64,000 nucleotides of DNA from Methylobacterium sp. Leaf125. Its GTDB lineage: Bacteria; Pseudomonadota; Alphaproteobacteria; Rhizobiales; Beijerinckiaceae. A model generated the notes under the pieces. The model made no database searches, was not told where the DNA came from, and saw only the letters and a program-made list of their open reading frames with translations. Of this stretch, positions 1 to 10,739 are shown in pieces; position 1 is the first letter of the stretch; every line of letters starts with the position of its first letter. The position numbers and the translations under genes are program-made. Where the stretch lies: assembly GCF_001423085.1 (NCBI RefSeq), contig NZ_LMNU01000001.1:1221-65220 (forward strand), read 5' to 3'.

Positions 1-115
1 GTGAAGCGTTTGCGAGGCATGGCATCCACCCTCCTTCAGGGTTCAGGATGCCCGAAAAACTTGCGCTCAGCGCGGACCAGTTTGCTGGGTCAGGGTCAAT
101 GTGGAGGATGTCATC

Positions 116-415
116 ATGGGGCGGAAGAAGCACACGGCCGAAGAGATTGTCGCCAAGCTTCGTCAGGTGGATGTTCTGGTCTCGCAAGGTCGCAAGGTTG
201 CCGAAGCAATCCGCTCCATCGAGGTGACTGAGGTCACGTATGACCGCTGGCGCTCCGAATATGGCGGCCTGACGGGTGACCAGGTCAAGCGGCTGAAGTC
301 TCTGGAGACCGAGAACCAGCGGCTTCGTCGGGCGATCTCCAATCTGACCTTGGAGAAGCTCATCTTGAAGGAGGCAGCTTCGGGACCCGAAGGGCAGCGC
401 CAGCAAAACTTCTGA
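116..415 (+). CDS. IS3-family transposase OrfA (helix-turn-helix protein)
   Basis: A 99-residue protein beginning MGRKKHTAEEIVAKLRQ, typical of IS3 OrfA. An N-terminal helix-turn-helix (about residues 8-50, ending YDRWRSEYGG) should bind the element ends. A leucine-heptad segment (about residues 58-85, VKRLKSLETENQRLRRAI) should mediate dimerisation and contact with OrfB. The ATG at 116 follows a GGAGG at 103-107. Near the end the CAAAAC run at 404-409 lies where translation would slip -1 into the orfB frame (continuing as AKLLNPARRRA). OrfA itself looks intact, but it cannot mobilise the element because orfB is broken. Confidence 0.8.
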   Translation: MGRKKHTAEEIVAKLRQVDVLVSQGRKVAEAIRSIEVTEVTYDRWRSEYGGLTGDQVKRLKSLETENQRLRRAISNLTLEKLILKEAASGPEGQRQQNF

Positions 416-1303
416 ACCCGGCTCGCCGCCGGGCTTGTGTCGCTTACGTCGTGGCCGAGCATGGCGTGTCGGAACGCTTCGCCTGCCGCGTCCTGGGGCA
501 GCATCGTTCGACGCAACGCAAGACCGCCGTCCTGGTCGAAGACGAGGCCGCTCTGACGGCCGCGATCATCGCATTCGCCGTCCAGTACGGGCGCGACAGT
601 TGCCGTCGGATTGCGGCCTTGCTCCGGCGTGACGGCTGGACGGTGAACGTGAAGCTGGTCGAGCGCATCTGGTGCCGTGAAGGGCTCAAGGTTCCGGCTC
701 GGCAGTCGAAGCGGTCGCGCCTCTGACTCGACGACGGCTCCTGCCTGCGACTGCGGCCCGAGCGGCCTGACCACGTCTGGTCCTACGACGTCGTCGAGCA
801 CCGGACGCACAACGGACGCAAGGACCGGATGCTGAACGTCATCGATGCGTTCACCCGCGAGTGCCTGGCGATCCGGGTCGCCCGTAAGCTGAAGGCCCTC
901 AATGGGATCGACGTGCTCTCGGACATGTTCAGCCTGCGCGGGGTGCCAGGCCCTATCCGTTCGGACAGCGGACCTGAGTTCATCGCTCGATCTGTCCGAG
1001 ATTGGATCGCAGCGGTCGGCTCGGAGGTCGCCTACATCGAATCGGGCAGTCCGTGGGAGAACGGTGACTTACGAGAGCTTCGACGCGAAGCTGCGCGATG
1101 AACTCCTCGACGGCGAGGTGTTCTTCGCCCTCAAGGAGGCCAGCGACGTGATCGAGCCATGGCGGAAGCACGACAACAGCATCCGACCGCACTCGTTGCT
1201 CGGCGACCAGCCGCCTGCGCCCGAAGTCATCCTCTGGCCAACGGAACCGAACGGCTCAGTGCCGACCGCGCGCCCTGCCATCGTCACGCGACCGACGATG
1301 CAC
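406..1303 (+). pseudogene. IS3-family transposase OrfB (DDE integrase), broken
   Basis: OrfB catalytic subunit in pieces. Frame one runs from the slippage point through GVSERFACRVLGQHRSTQRK and stops at TGA 724-726, at a position where relatives have Trp (RLW). It then resumes in the same frame with DGSCLRLRPERPDHVWSYD, which holds the first catalytic Asp, and IRSDSGPEF, the second Asp. At about 1065, just after SPWENG, the frame shifts by +1, and YESFDAKLRDELL with the catalytic Glu region follows in the next frame. The usual stop after TMH (1296-1303) also appears lost by a small deletion. One nonsense mutation, one frameshift and a lost stop mean no active transposase. All catalytic neighbourhoods remain recognisable, so decay is fairly recent. 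Confidence 0.8.
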
Positions 1304-1622
1304 GAACTTCGAACCTGGACCACCAGATCGGGGCAGGCCAGGTCGCCCCGATCCCCAAAAGGTAGTGGCCTATCAATTAGCCTGCAATGGGACAGGCCCG
1401 GACCGAGGATCGGGACGGCGCCCCGCCATGGGACGAGGACCGCTGGGGACGTTCGATCGACCCTCCTCCCGCTCCGCCCGACGGCTCCCCGCGCCCGCTG
1501 CCTGGACAGACCTTTACACCGACAGACCCCCGCCCCGCCCGGAGCGGATGCGTCGACAACGCGTTCCGCTCCACACGGGTGAGTCCGCCGCACGGCCGAG
1601 GCCGGTCGCCCGGCATGGAGGG

Positions 1623-2078
1623 ATGATGACCGGGACCTTGCACGCGCAGCTGATCGGAACCTGGACGCTGGTATCGTACGTGGAAAGGCCCACCGACGGC
1701 TCGGCCCCGTCCTATCCGCTGGGCGAGCGCCCGCGGGGACTGATCCTGTACACGCCGGACGGGTACATGTCGGCGCAGCTCATGCGGCCGGGCCGCCCCG
1801 CCTTCGCCTCCGGGGACTGGTTCGTCGCCACACCCGAGGAACTCGCCGCGCAGGCGATGGGCTACATCGCCTATTCCGGCCCGTTCCGGATCGAGGCGGA
1901 GGGGCTGCTCTCCCACACGATGGCCGTGTCGCTGTTCCCGAACTGGCTCGGGCAGACCCAGCCGCGCCTCGTCTCCCTCGAGGGGGACACCCTTCGCCTG
2001 AGCACCGCGTCGCCGATCCGCTCCGGCGGCCGGGAGGTCACCTACCACCTGACATGGCGCCGCGCCGCCGCCGGTTAG
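1623..2078 (+). CDS. Lipocalin-like domain protein
   Basis: A 151-residue protein opening LIGTWTLVSYVERPTDG, followed by GLILYTPDGYMSAQLMRPGR, the signature layout of the lipocalin-like (lipocalin_5) family. These are small beta-barrels often found beside oxidoreductase or secondary-metabolism genes; the ligand is unknown. No signal peptide is visible, so it is probably cytoplasmic. ATG 1623 and ATG 1626 are adjacent and both follow GGAGGG at 1617-1622; 1626 gives the better spacing, so the true start is uncertain by one codon. It stands alone between the IS relic and an acyl-CoA synthetase gene transcribed the same way. Confidence 0.7.
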   Translation: MMTGTLHAQLIGTWTLVSYVERPTDGSAPSYPLGERPRGLILYTPDGYMSAQLMRPGRPAFASGDWFVATPEELAAQAMGYIAYSGPFRIEAEGLLSHTMAVSLFPNWLGQTQPRLVSLEGDTLRLSTASPIRSGGREVTYHLTWRRAAAG

Positions 2079-2175
2079 GGCCTGCGTCGCCGCGCAAGGC
2101 CCCTTGTGGGCGAGGATTCGGGGCGATTTGTCGGAATGCTGCGACGGGGTACTCTCCCGACAGGGAGATACGCCG

Positions 2176-3831
2176 ATGATGACCTCGACGACGGCCGACA
2201 GGGCCGCGCCATCGATCTATGACCGGGACCTCGACCGCAACCCGGCGAATTACCAGCCGCTGACGCCCCTGAGCTACCTCGACCGGTCGGCGCGCGTCTT
2301 CCCGGATCACTGCGCGGTGATCCACGGCCCCCTGCGCCGCAGCTATGCCGAGCTCTACGCGCGCTGCCGCCGCCTCGGGGCGGCCCTGGCGGCACGCGGC
2401 ATCGGGCGCGGCGACACCGTCGCGGTCATCCTCGCCAACACGCCCGAGATGATCGAGGTCCATTACGGGGTGCCGATGACCGGCGCCGTGCTCAACACCC
2501 TGAACACCCGCCTGGACGCCGCCGGCCTCGCCTTCTGCCTCGACCACGGCGAGGCCAAGGTGCTGATCACCGACCGGGAATTCTCGAAGGTCGTGGCCCC
2601 GGCGCTGGCCCAGGCCCGGGTCAAGCCCCTGGTGATCGATGTCGACGACCCAGACTTCACCGGCCCCGGCACGGCGGTCGGCAGCCTCGGCTACGAGGCG
2701 CTCCTGGCGGAGGGCGACCCGGCCTGGGACTGGGCGATGCCCGGCGACGAGTGGGACGCGATCTCCCTGAACTACACCTCGGGCACCACCGGCGACCCGA
2801 AGGGCGTGGTCTATCACCATCGCGGCGCCGCCCTGCTCTGCCTCGGCAACGTCATCACGGGCAATCTCGGGCAGCACCCGGTCTATCTCTGGACCCTGCC
2901 GATGTTTCACTGCAACGGCTGGTGCTTTCCCTGGACCCTGTCGGTGGTCGCCGGCACCCATGTCTGCCTGCGCCAGGTCCGGGCCGGCGCGCTCTACCAG
3001 GCCCTGGCCGAGCACGGCGTCACGCATCTGTGCGGGGCGCCGATCGTGATGCAGCTCCTCCTCAACGCACCCGAGGCGGAGCGCCGCCCCCTGCCCCGGC
3101 GGGTCGCCTTCCTGACGGCGGCCGCGCCGCCGCCCCAGGCGGTTCTCGGCGCCATGGGCGCCGCCGGCTTCGACGTCACCCACCTGTACGGTCTCACCGA
3201 GACCTACGGCCCGGCCGTGGTGAATGCCTGGCACCGCGACTGGGACGCCCTCGACGACGAGGCCCGTGCCGCCCGGATGGCGCGCCAGGGCGTGCGCTAT
3301 CCCGTCCTCGAGGGCTTCGACATCCGCGACCCCGAGACCTGCGCGTCCGTGCCGGCGGATGGCGAGACCATGGGCGAGGCGATGTTCCGCGGCAACGTGG
3401 TGATGCGCGGCTACCTGAAGAACCCGAAGGCGACGCAGGCGGCCTTCGCGGGCGGCTGGTTCCGCTCCGGCGACCTCGGGGTCAAGCACCCGGACGGCTA
3501 CATCCAGCTCAAGGACCGCTCGAAGGACATCATCATCTCGGGCGGCGAGAACATCTCCTCCATCGAGGTGGAGGACGCCCTGTTCCGCCACCCCGCCGTC
3601 TCCGCCGCCGCGGTCGTGGCCCGCCCCGACGCGAAGTGGGGTGAGACCCCGATGGCGTTCGTCGAGCTGAAGCCCGGCGCCACCGTGGAGGCCGACGCCC
3701 TCATCGCCTGGTGCCGCGAGCGGCTGGCCGGCTACAAGCTTCCGCGCCACATCGTGTTCGGAGACCTGCCGAAGACCTCGACCGGCAAGGTGCAGAAGTA
3801 CCTGCTGCGGGAGCGGGCGAAGGACACGTGA
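2176..3831 (+). CDS. Acyl-CoA synthetase (AMP-forming)
   Basis: A 551-residue ANL-superfamily ligase that should activate a carboxylic acid with ATP and CoA. The adenylate-binding loop reads YTSGTTGDPKGVVYHH (about residues 198-213). The YGLTETYGP motif sits mid-protein, the hinge region GWFRSGDLG follows, and the C-terminal catalytic lysine lies in PKTSTGKVQKY. The overall wording is closest to medium-chain/methylthiopropionyl-type (DmdB-like) ligases, but the substrate cannot be fixed from sequence. The ATG at 2176 follows a GGGAGA at about 2163-2168. The gene converges on the restriction enzyme gene, with a 27-bp gap. Confidence 0.85.
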   Translation: MMTSTTADRAAPSIYDRDLDRNPANYQPLTPLSYLDRSARVFPDHCAVIHGPLRRSYAELYARCRRLGAALAARGIGRGDTVAVILANTPEMIEVHYGVPMTGAVLNTLNTRLDAAGLAFCLDHGEAKVLITDREFSKVVAPALAQARVKPLVIDVDDPDFTGPGTAVGSLGYEALLAEGDPAWDWAMPGDEWDAISLNYTSGTTGDPKGVVYHHRGAALLCLGNVITGNLGQHPVYLWTLPMFHCNGWCFPWTLSVVAGTHVCLRQVRAGALYQALAEHGVTHLCGAPIVMQLLLNAPEAERRPLPRRVAFLTAAAPPPQAVLGAMGAAGFDVTHLYGLTETYGPAVVNAWHRDWDALDDEARAARMARQGVRYPVLEGFDIRDPETCASVPADGETMGEAMFRGNVVMRGYLKNPKATQAAFAGGWFRSGDLGVKHPDGYIQLKDRSKDIIISGGENISSIEVEDALFRHPAVSAAAVVARPDAKWGETPMAFVELKPGATVEADALIAWCRERLAGYKLPRHIVFGDLPKTSTGKVQKYLLRERAKDT

Positions 3832-3858
3832 GCGATCGACGGTCCCGCCCGTCGCCGA

Positions 3859-6834
3859 TCACGCCGGGGCCGCGAACCTGCGATGGACCAGGGCGGCCTC
3901 GTCGGCCGTCAGGTTGTAGAGGGTCTCGATCGTCCGATCGAGACTGGAACGAACCTCCCGGAAGCGCGGGATCGCCTCCGCCCGGACCTTGAGGCTCGGA
4001 TGGGCGGTGAGCTGCGCGCCGAGCTGCAGCAGGTGCCCGACCTGCGCGACGATCGCGGCATGGGTCCGCGCCTCGCCGGCATCCCCCAGGTCGAGCAGCC
4101 GGATCGGCAGGGCGGCGAGTTCGTTCGTTCCGACATTGTTGTTGGAGCTGGTGAGCTGGAATCGCCATTGCAGCAGCCGACTGTTCAGGCAGGCGAGGAT
4201 GTATTCCGGGGACAGGCCGCAGGTCGGAGCGACGACGACCGCGTTGGTCGAATCGGCGAAGTACCAGCCCGGCTCCGAGAGGGTCGCGACGATCCGATAC
4301 CGCTCGTCGACGCCGGTGATCCTCTGGGTCGCGATGCGCCGGACGCCGACGGCATCCGGCGTGACGTGGGTCCGCTCGTATCGCGCACGGTCGAACCATT
4401 CGACCCGCCCCTGGCTCAAGGTACGGTGGATCGCGTAAGCCGAGACCTCGACGCCCTTCAGGAGCCGGCTGTGCCGGGGGTCGTCCGTGATGTAGGCGCG
4501 GTAGACTGTCTGGTTGATCTCGCCCCGGGCGATCCGAAGGCCCTCGATCCCGTCGAGGCGCGCGACTGAGTTCGATTGATGCAGCTTCTTGGCCAGCTCC
4601 CACGAGGCCTGATCGGTGATCGGGATCGGCAGGCCCAGGGGATCGATGGCCGCCAATTCGCTCCGTTGCATCGTCACGTCGCGGGAGGGATCATCGAAGG
4701 ATGCCCGGGGATAAACCTGCAGGCCGATGCGCGGGTTGTGCTTGCGCCGGGACGGTGCACGCTTGCGGCCTCCCACGACCACCGTCGACAGCTTGGCATC
4801 GTAGAAGACGCGATGCTGGCGGATGTCCTTCTGCGGAAAGGCCTGCGCGCGCAGCGCGTCGACCTGATCCAGGAGCGAGAGGCGGGTCCTCTTGCAGCTG
4901 AAATCGGCCAGGAGCGCCATGGGTACGATCATGCCCAGGGACCCGTTGTGCCTGACGAGTTGCAGGCTCTGGATCAGGAAGAACCGGAACAGGTTCAGCT
5001 TGCCGCCCTTCGCGGCGTCCAGGCGGTCGGTCCGGGCGAGGTAGGCGCGGAAGACATCGTGCGGCCAGGAGGCCGCGCCGCGCGCCTTCTCGATGACGTC
5101 GTAGGGCGGATTGCCGATGACCGCATCGAACCAGCCGCGGGCACGGACCTCCGGAAACGACAGCTCCCAGGAGAACGGTTTCGCCTCGGTGATCCGCAGG
5201 TCGGCCGGCAGAAGCGCGTAGGCATCCTGTCCGACGAGGCTGTTGCCGACATGGATGTTGCCGGACAGGTCCGGAAGGAACGTCTCGTTCGGGAACAGCA
5301 CCCTCTGCCGCCCCAGGGTGGATTGGGTCTCGCCCTCGAGGATCTTGAGATAGATCGACATCTCCGAGACTTCGACCGCCTGGCGATCGATATCGACGCC
5401 GAAGATGCAATCCTTGGCGATGCGCTTCTTGAGCTCGCTGGTCAGCTTCAGGTCGCCCTGCGCGTCGACATAGACGGATTTCCCGTCCCGCTTGTCGCCG
5501 TTGAGATGGTAATAGTGGATATGCGCCTGGAAGAGCTTTTCCAGCGCACGGATCAGGAAGGTTCCAGAGCCGCAGGCCGGATCGAGGATCCGGATCCGGC
5601 GCATCTGTTCCGGCGTCTTGCCCTCGAGGAGCGGCGCCAGGGCGCCGTCGACGATCTGCGCGACGATGTGTTCGGGCGTGTAGAAGACGCCGCCCTGCTT
5701 CCGGATCTCGGGCTTCGGCGTCACGTTCCCCTGTCCGTCGATGATCGAGCCGAGGAAGCGCTCGTAGACGGAGCCCAGGATCTCGATCGGCAGGGTGCTG
5801 AAGAGGTAGGGCGACTCGTCCCCGGCCAGATGATCGATGAAGTCGGCGAGCCACCGGTCATCGACCACGCAGGACTCGACGAAGTGGGACGGCGTTCCGG
5901 CCCGTCCGTAGAGCCCGCCGTTGAAGGCCGCCCGCATGTTCGCCTGGTTGCCGACGATCAGGGGCCACAAGTCGCCCTTCCGGCGTCCGTTCCGCTCCCA
6001 GAGTGCCAGCGCCTGCCGCAGCGTCTGGAAGGTATCGATGTCGCGATCCTCGCAGACCCTCTGGAAGATCAGGCGATCGAGGATCACCTGGACGGCTTCG
6101 TTGATCGCGTCCACGTCCCAGTGCAGGGCGGCATTGTGCCGGATCAGGGACTTGGCCAGCCGGGCGCGCTCGCCTTCGAGATACTGCAGGAAATCGGTAT
6201 CGACGGCCCGGTTGCGGTCCGGCTTGATCAGCCAGAGTTGCCGGTCGGTCCGGGAGGTGACCTTGGGCAGGTTCTGGATGAAAGCTTCCAGCGATCCGGC
6301 CGCGACGGCCTGCCGTGACAGCAGATCCCAGATCTTGGGCGCCGCATCCCGGTAGTCCTGGTAGCAGAGGCGCCAGCCCGGCACGACGCTGAACGGCTTC
6401 TCCCGGCTCGGCTTCCCCCCGACCACGAACAGGTTCAGCTCGTCGAAATTCGTCGTCAGGCCGATCCAGAGACGCAGGTTGTAGACGTAGTTCTGCAGCT
6501 GGAACCGATGGTTCTCGAGCTTCTCGGGAAACTTCTTCGCTTCGCAGACGAACCGGTCGAAGCCGCCGATCCGAAACACGTAATCGGCCTTGCCGTTGAT
6601 GATCCCATCATAGGCCCTGTACTCGACCCGTACGTCTCGCATGAAGGGCGGATCGTCCTTGGTGTTCCTGACGTCCCAGCCCAAGGCCTCGAAGAACGGA
6701 TCCAGGTACTCGTTTCGCAGCGAGTATTCGTCCAGGCCCCTGCGATACTCCGGGCGATATTTCGCGAATCGCTGGCACAACCGGTCCAGGACCTGGAGAA
6801 ACTGATCGAACTCGCGGCCTCGCTGCAGGTCCAT
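3859..6834 (-). CDS. Type IIG-like restriction-modification enzyme (fused nuclease, N6-adenine methyltransferase)
   Basis: A single 991-residue polypeptide. Residues 1-130 resemble the HsdR N-terminal nuclease, with a PD-(D/E)xK-like GKADY (Asp84) and CEAKK (Glu98, Lys100). A helical region follows. The N6-adenine methyltransferase core carries DPACGSGTF (about residue 416, SAM binding) and NPPYDV (about residue 574, catalysis). The C-terminal 300 residues look like a TaqI-type target-recognition domain (for example NSRLLQWRFQ). The start is placed at MDLQRG because the 39 upstream in-frame residues are low-complexity. No separate methyltransferase, specificity or control gene is adjacent, so the protein should both cut and protect. 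Recognition sequence unknown. Confidence 0.8.
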   Translation of the reverse strand: MDLQRGREFDQFLQVLDRLCQRFAKYRPEYRRGLDEYSLRNEYLDPFFEALGWDVRNTKDDPPFMRDVRVEYRAYDGIINGKADYVFRIGGFDRFVCEAKKFPEKLENHRFQLQNYVYNLRLWIGLTTNFDELNLFVVGGKPSREKPFSVVPGWRLCYQDYRDAAPKIWDLLSRQAVAAGSLEAFIQNLPKVTSRTDRQLWLIKPDRNRAVDTDFLQYLEGERARLAKSLIRHNAALHWDVDAINEAVQVILDRLIFQRVCEDRDIDTFQTLRQALALWERNGRRKGDLWPLIVGNQANMRAAFNGGLYGRAGTPSHFVESCVVDDRWLADFIDHLAGDESPYLFSTLPIEILGSVYERFLGSIIDGQGNVTPKPEIRKQGGVFYTPEHIVAQIVDGALAPLLEGKTPEQMRRIRILDPACGSGTFLIRALEKLFQAHIHYYHLNGDKRDGKSVYVDAQGDLKLTSELKKRIAKDCIFGVDIDRQAVEVSEMSIYLKILEGETQSTLGRQRVLFPNETFLPDLSGNIHVGNSLVGQDAYALLPADLRITEAKPFSWELSFPEVRARGWFDAVIGNPPYDVIEKARGAASWPHDVFRAYLARTDRLDAAKGGKLNLFRFFLIQSLQLVRHNGSLGMIVPMALLADFSCKRTRLSLLDQVDALRAQAFPQKDIRQHRVFYDAKLSTVVVGGRKRAPSRRKHNPRIGLQVYPRASFDDPSRDVTMQRSELAAIDPLGLPIPITDQASWELAKKLHQSNSVARLDGIEGLRIARGEINQTVYRAYITDDPRHSRLLKGVEVSAYAIHRTLSQGRVEWFDRARYERTHVTPDAVGVRRIATQRITGVDERYRIVATLSEPGWYFADSTNAVVVAPTCGLSPEYILACLNSRLLQWRFQLTSSNNNVGTNELAALPIRLLDLGDAGEARTHAAIVAQVGHLLQLGAQLTAHPSLKVRAEAIPRFREVRSSLDRTIETLYNLTADEAALVHRRFAAPA

Positions 6835-7211
6835 CCGACACACTCCAACGCATCCGCATCCGTCTCGAACGAGCGTTCCGGGGTCAGCCGATCGCCGGAC
6901 CGGCACCCGGGCGAAGGGGGACGGGCTCGGCCGCCCGGCGGGCTTCGCCACGCGGCGGAGCAGGGCACCGCCGTGCAGGCGGCATCGCCCTGAATCCGAA
7001 GGGACCGGACGGATTCGAAGGGGCTGGCACCCCGCGGGGGCGGGATCCGGTCCGATCCATGGGCGAACCGAGGAATCCTGCGAGGCCGGGGGGATCGGTG
7101 ACGGGAATACGCGACATGATCCAACCTAACGTTGGATCAGTATTTATTCTAGGTGCTATTTTGGATTCTCCCATGCGCTGTCGAAGGCGCCGGTATCGGG
7201 GAAGCGGAACG
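6835..7211. other. Non-coding leader region upstream of the restriction enzyme gene
   Basis: About 380 bp between the restriction enzyme start and the typA terminator. The right half holds an unusually AT-rich patch (about 7138-7170) beside a perfect inverted repeat. The left half is GC-rich, and its open frames look like shadows (Arg/Pro-rich, no ribosome binding site). A promoter for the restriction gene in the AT patch is likely, but I cannot assign clean -35/-10 boxes. Confidence 0.5.
7117..7139. promoter_or_regulatory. Perfect inverted repeat, candidate operator
   Basis: TGATCCAAC and GTTGGATCA are perfect 9-bp arms around a 5-bp spacer, at the edge of the only AT-rich patch upstream of the restriction enzyme gene. 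A repressor or control-protein site is a reasonable reading. No regulator gene is adjacent. Confidence 0.4.
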
Positions 7212-7237
7212 AAAAAAGGCCGGGCTTTCGCCCGGCC
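7212..7237 (-). terminator. Rho-independent terminator of typA
   Basis: Read on the minus strand, an 8-bp perfect stem (GGCCGGGC / GCCCGGCC) with a GAAA loop is followed at once by six T. It lies 35 bp beyond the typA stop codon. This is one of the two cleanest intrinsic terminators in the window. Confidence 0.85.
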
Positions 7238-7271
7238 TCGTGTCGTCAGTGCGTGGGGTGGCTGGGTGCGC

Positions 7272-9092
<1,821 letters not shown>

Positions 9093-9114
9093 AGGGTATC
9101 CGGAAGCGAGAAGA

Positions 9115-9132
9115 GCCCGTCACGCGACGGGC
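9115..9132 (-). other. Stem-loop in the typA upstream region
   Basis: GCCCGTC and GACGGGC form a perfect 7-bp stem with a 4-nt loop on the minus strand, 23 nt before the typA start codon. On that strand it is followed by TCTTCTC. It could be a weak terminator for the preceding transporter gene or a structured typA leader; the sequence does not decide. Confidence 0.35.
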
Positions 9133-9249
9133 CGCAGGAATGCGGCCGGCTGCGCCGGGTCACGGGATCGAGCTATCGCGTCGCAATATAAGGTGTGAGG
9201 CTCCGGGGCAAGGGGCGACCGCCGCAGGACCGAGCATGGCCCACCCCCG

Positions 9250-10578
9250 TCAGGCGCGGGCAGGTTCCGGGGGCCGGGCTCGCGCCCGGTCGCGGCCGAG
9301 CGCGGTGACGCAGACGAACGAGATCGCCGCGAGGGTGGTGCCGAAGGCGGCGATGGGCCACCAATGGCCCTGGAAGCGCTCGGCCAGGATGGTGCCGATG
9401 ATCGGGGTGAGCCCGCCCGCCACCGCGCCGCAGACCTGGTAGGCCACCGAGATGGCGGTGTAGCGCACCCGGGTCGGAAAGGCGCCGGCCACGTAGCCGG
9501 CGATGACCGCGTAGAAGGTGGCGCTGCCGACGACGTTGAGGGCCAGCCCGAGCATCAGGGCCGGGACGGAGCCGAGATCGACCAAGAGGAAGAGGGGATA
9601 GGGCGCCAGCATCGCCCAGATCAGGGTGCCCTGGAGGAAGAGGCGCTCGTTGCGGATGACCTCGGCGATTCGCGCGCCTACCGGCGTCATCACCAGCTGG
9701 ACGCAGGCCGCCACCAGCAATGCATCGAGGATCGTCGCCCGGGGCAGGCCGAGATATTGGGTCGTGTAGGTGATCATGAACGTGTTGAAGAGGTAGACCG
9801 AGCCGATCGCGAAGGTGTTGGCCCCCGCCGCCAGGGCCAGCGGCCTCAGGCTGGTGGCCAGGACCTCTCGAATCGGGGCCTGGGCAGGGGCCGCCGCCCG
9901 GTTCTCCGCGGTTCGAGCATCCTGAAAGTCCGGTGATTCGCCGACGCCGAGGCGGATGAACAGGCCGACGAAGAGCAGGACGATGCTGACCAGGAAGGGC
10001 AGGCGCCAGCCCCAGGCGAGGAAGCTGTCCTTGTCCATCAGCCCGGCGAGGCGGAATGCCAGCAGCGACAGGATCTGCCCGGCGGGACTGCCGAGCTGAG
10101 CGAAGGAGGCGAAGAAGGTCGCGCGCCCCTTCGGCGCGTGCTCGGCGGCGAGCAGCACCGCCCCGCCCCACTCGCCGCCCACGGCGATGCCCTGGAGAAT
10201 GCGCAGGCACACCAGCGCCACCGGCGCCCAGATCCCGATGCTGGCATAGGTGGGCAGCAGGCCGATGCCGGTGGTCGCCAGCCCCATCATCACCAGGGTG
10301 ACGACGAGGGCCCGCTTGCGCCCGAGCCGGTCGCCGACATGGCCGAAAACCACGCCGCCGAGGGGCCGGGCGAGGAAGCCCACCGCGAAGGTGCCGAAGG
10401 CCGCCAGGGTCGCGACGAAGGGCGTCGCCTCGGCGAAGAACAGCGGCCCGAACACCAGGGCGGCGGCCGTGCCGTAGATGAAGAAGTCGTACCACTCGAT
10501 CGTGGTGCCGACGAAGGCGGCGATGGCGGCCCGGGCGGGCTGGCGCGGCGCGGACTCGGGGGATGGGCTCGGGCGCAT
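9250..10578 (-). CDS. MFS transporter, MHS (metabolite:H+ symporter) family
   Basis: A 442-residue inner-membrane protein with about 12 hydrophobic segments. It opens AAIAAFVGTTIEWYDFFIYG, the MHS-family hallmark seen in shikimate, citrate and alpha-ketoglutarate/proline porters. The cytoplasmic loop 2-3 motif GHVGDRLGRKRAL (MFS motif A) is present. The start MRPSPSP is chosen because the upstream in-frame residues are low-complexity. It is transcribed divergently from a LysR regulator 161 bp away, which is the classic arrangement for a regulator and its target. The substrate, probably an organic acid, is not identifiable. Confidence 0.85.
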   Translation of the reverse strand: MRPSPSPESAPRQPARAAIAAFVGTTIEWYDFFIYGTAAALVFGPLFFAEATPFVATLAAFGTFAVGFLARPLGGVVFGHVGDRLGRKRALVVTLVMMGLATTGIGLLPTYASIGIWAPVALVCLRILQGIAVGGEWGGAVLLAAEHAPKGRATFFASFAQLGSPAGQILSLLAFRLAGLMDKDSFLAWGWRLPFLVSIVLLFVGLFIRLGVGESPDFQDARTAENRAAAPAQAPIREVLATSLRPLALAAGANTFAIGSVYLFNTFMITYTTQYLGLPRATILDALLVAACVQLVMTPVGARIAEVIRNERLFLQGTLIWAMLAPYPLFLLVDLGSVPALMLGLALNVVGSATFYAVIAGYVAGAFPTRVRYTAISVAYQVCGAVAGGLTPIIGTILAERFQGHWWPIAAFGTTLAAISFVCVTALGRDRARARPPEPARA

Positions 10579-10739
10579 GCGCGGCTCTCTTTTCTGGGAA
10601 TCGGGCCCGGACGCCCAGCAAGGGACGGACCGCGCGGCGGAGGCGCGTGGCCGGCCCCACCTTGCCGCGTCGCGCGGGTGGATGCGAGAGTTCGCGACCG
10701 GTCCTCGGAGCACGCGGGGCGCGGGGCCGAAGGACGACG

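Larger units (their letters stand above)
1..1341 (+). mobile_element. Decayed IS3-family insertion sequence (partial, right end)
   Basis: This stretch holds an orfA and a broken orfB in the order and relative frames (-1) of IS3-family elements. The orfB wording (ARRRACV, RVLGQHRSTQRK, DGSCLRLRPERPDHVWSYD) resembles the IS407-like subgroup. After the orfB end, the stretch reading gaccacc...ggggcaggcca up to about 1341 resembles the right terminal repeat of this group. I could not find its inverted counterpart at the start of the window, so the left end is either outside or eroded. Three lesions in orfB make the element inactive by itself. Subgroup and exact right boundary are inferred. Confidence 0.7.

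Noticed and set aside
4576..6318. 580-codon open frame on the plus strand, opposite the restriction enzyme gene
   Set aside because: Its translation is Asp/Arg/Gly-rich with no domain; it is the mirror of a real high-GC gene.
6884..7120. Short minus-strand frame beginning MSRIPVTDPPG just after the palindrome
   Set aside because: Becomes Arg/Pro-rich at once, lacks an SD and has no family; more likely leader sequence.
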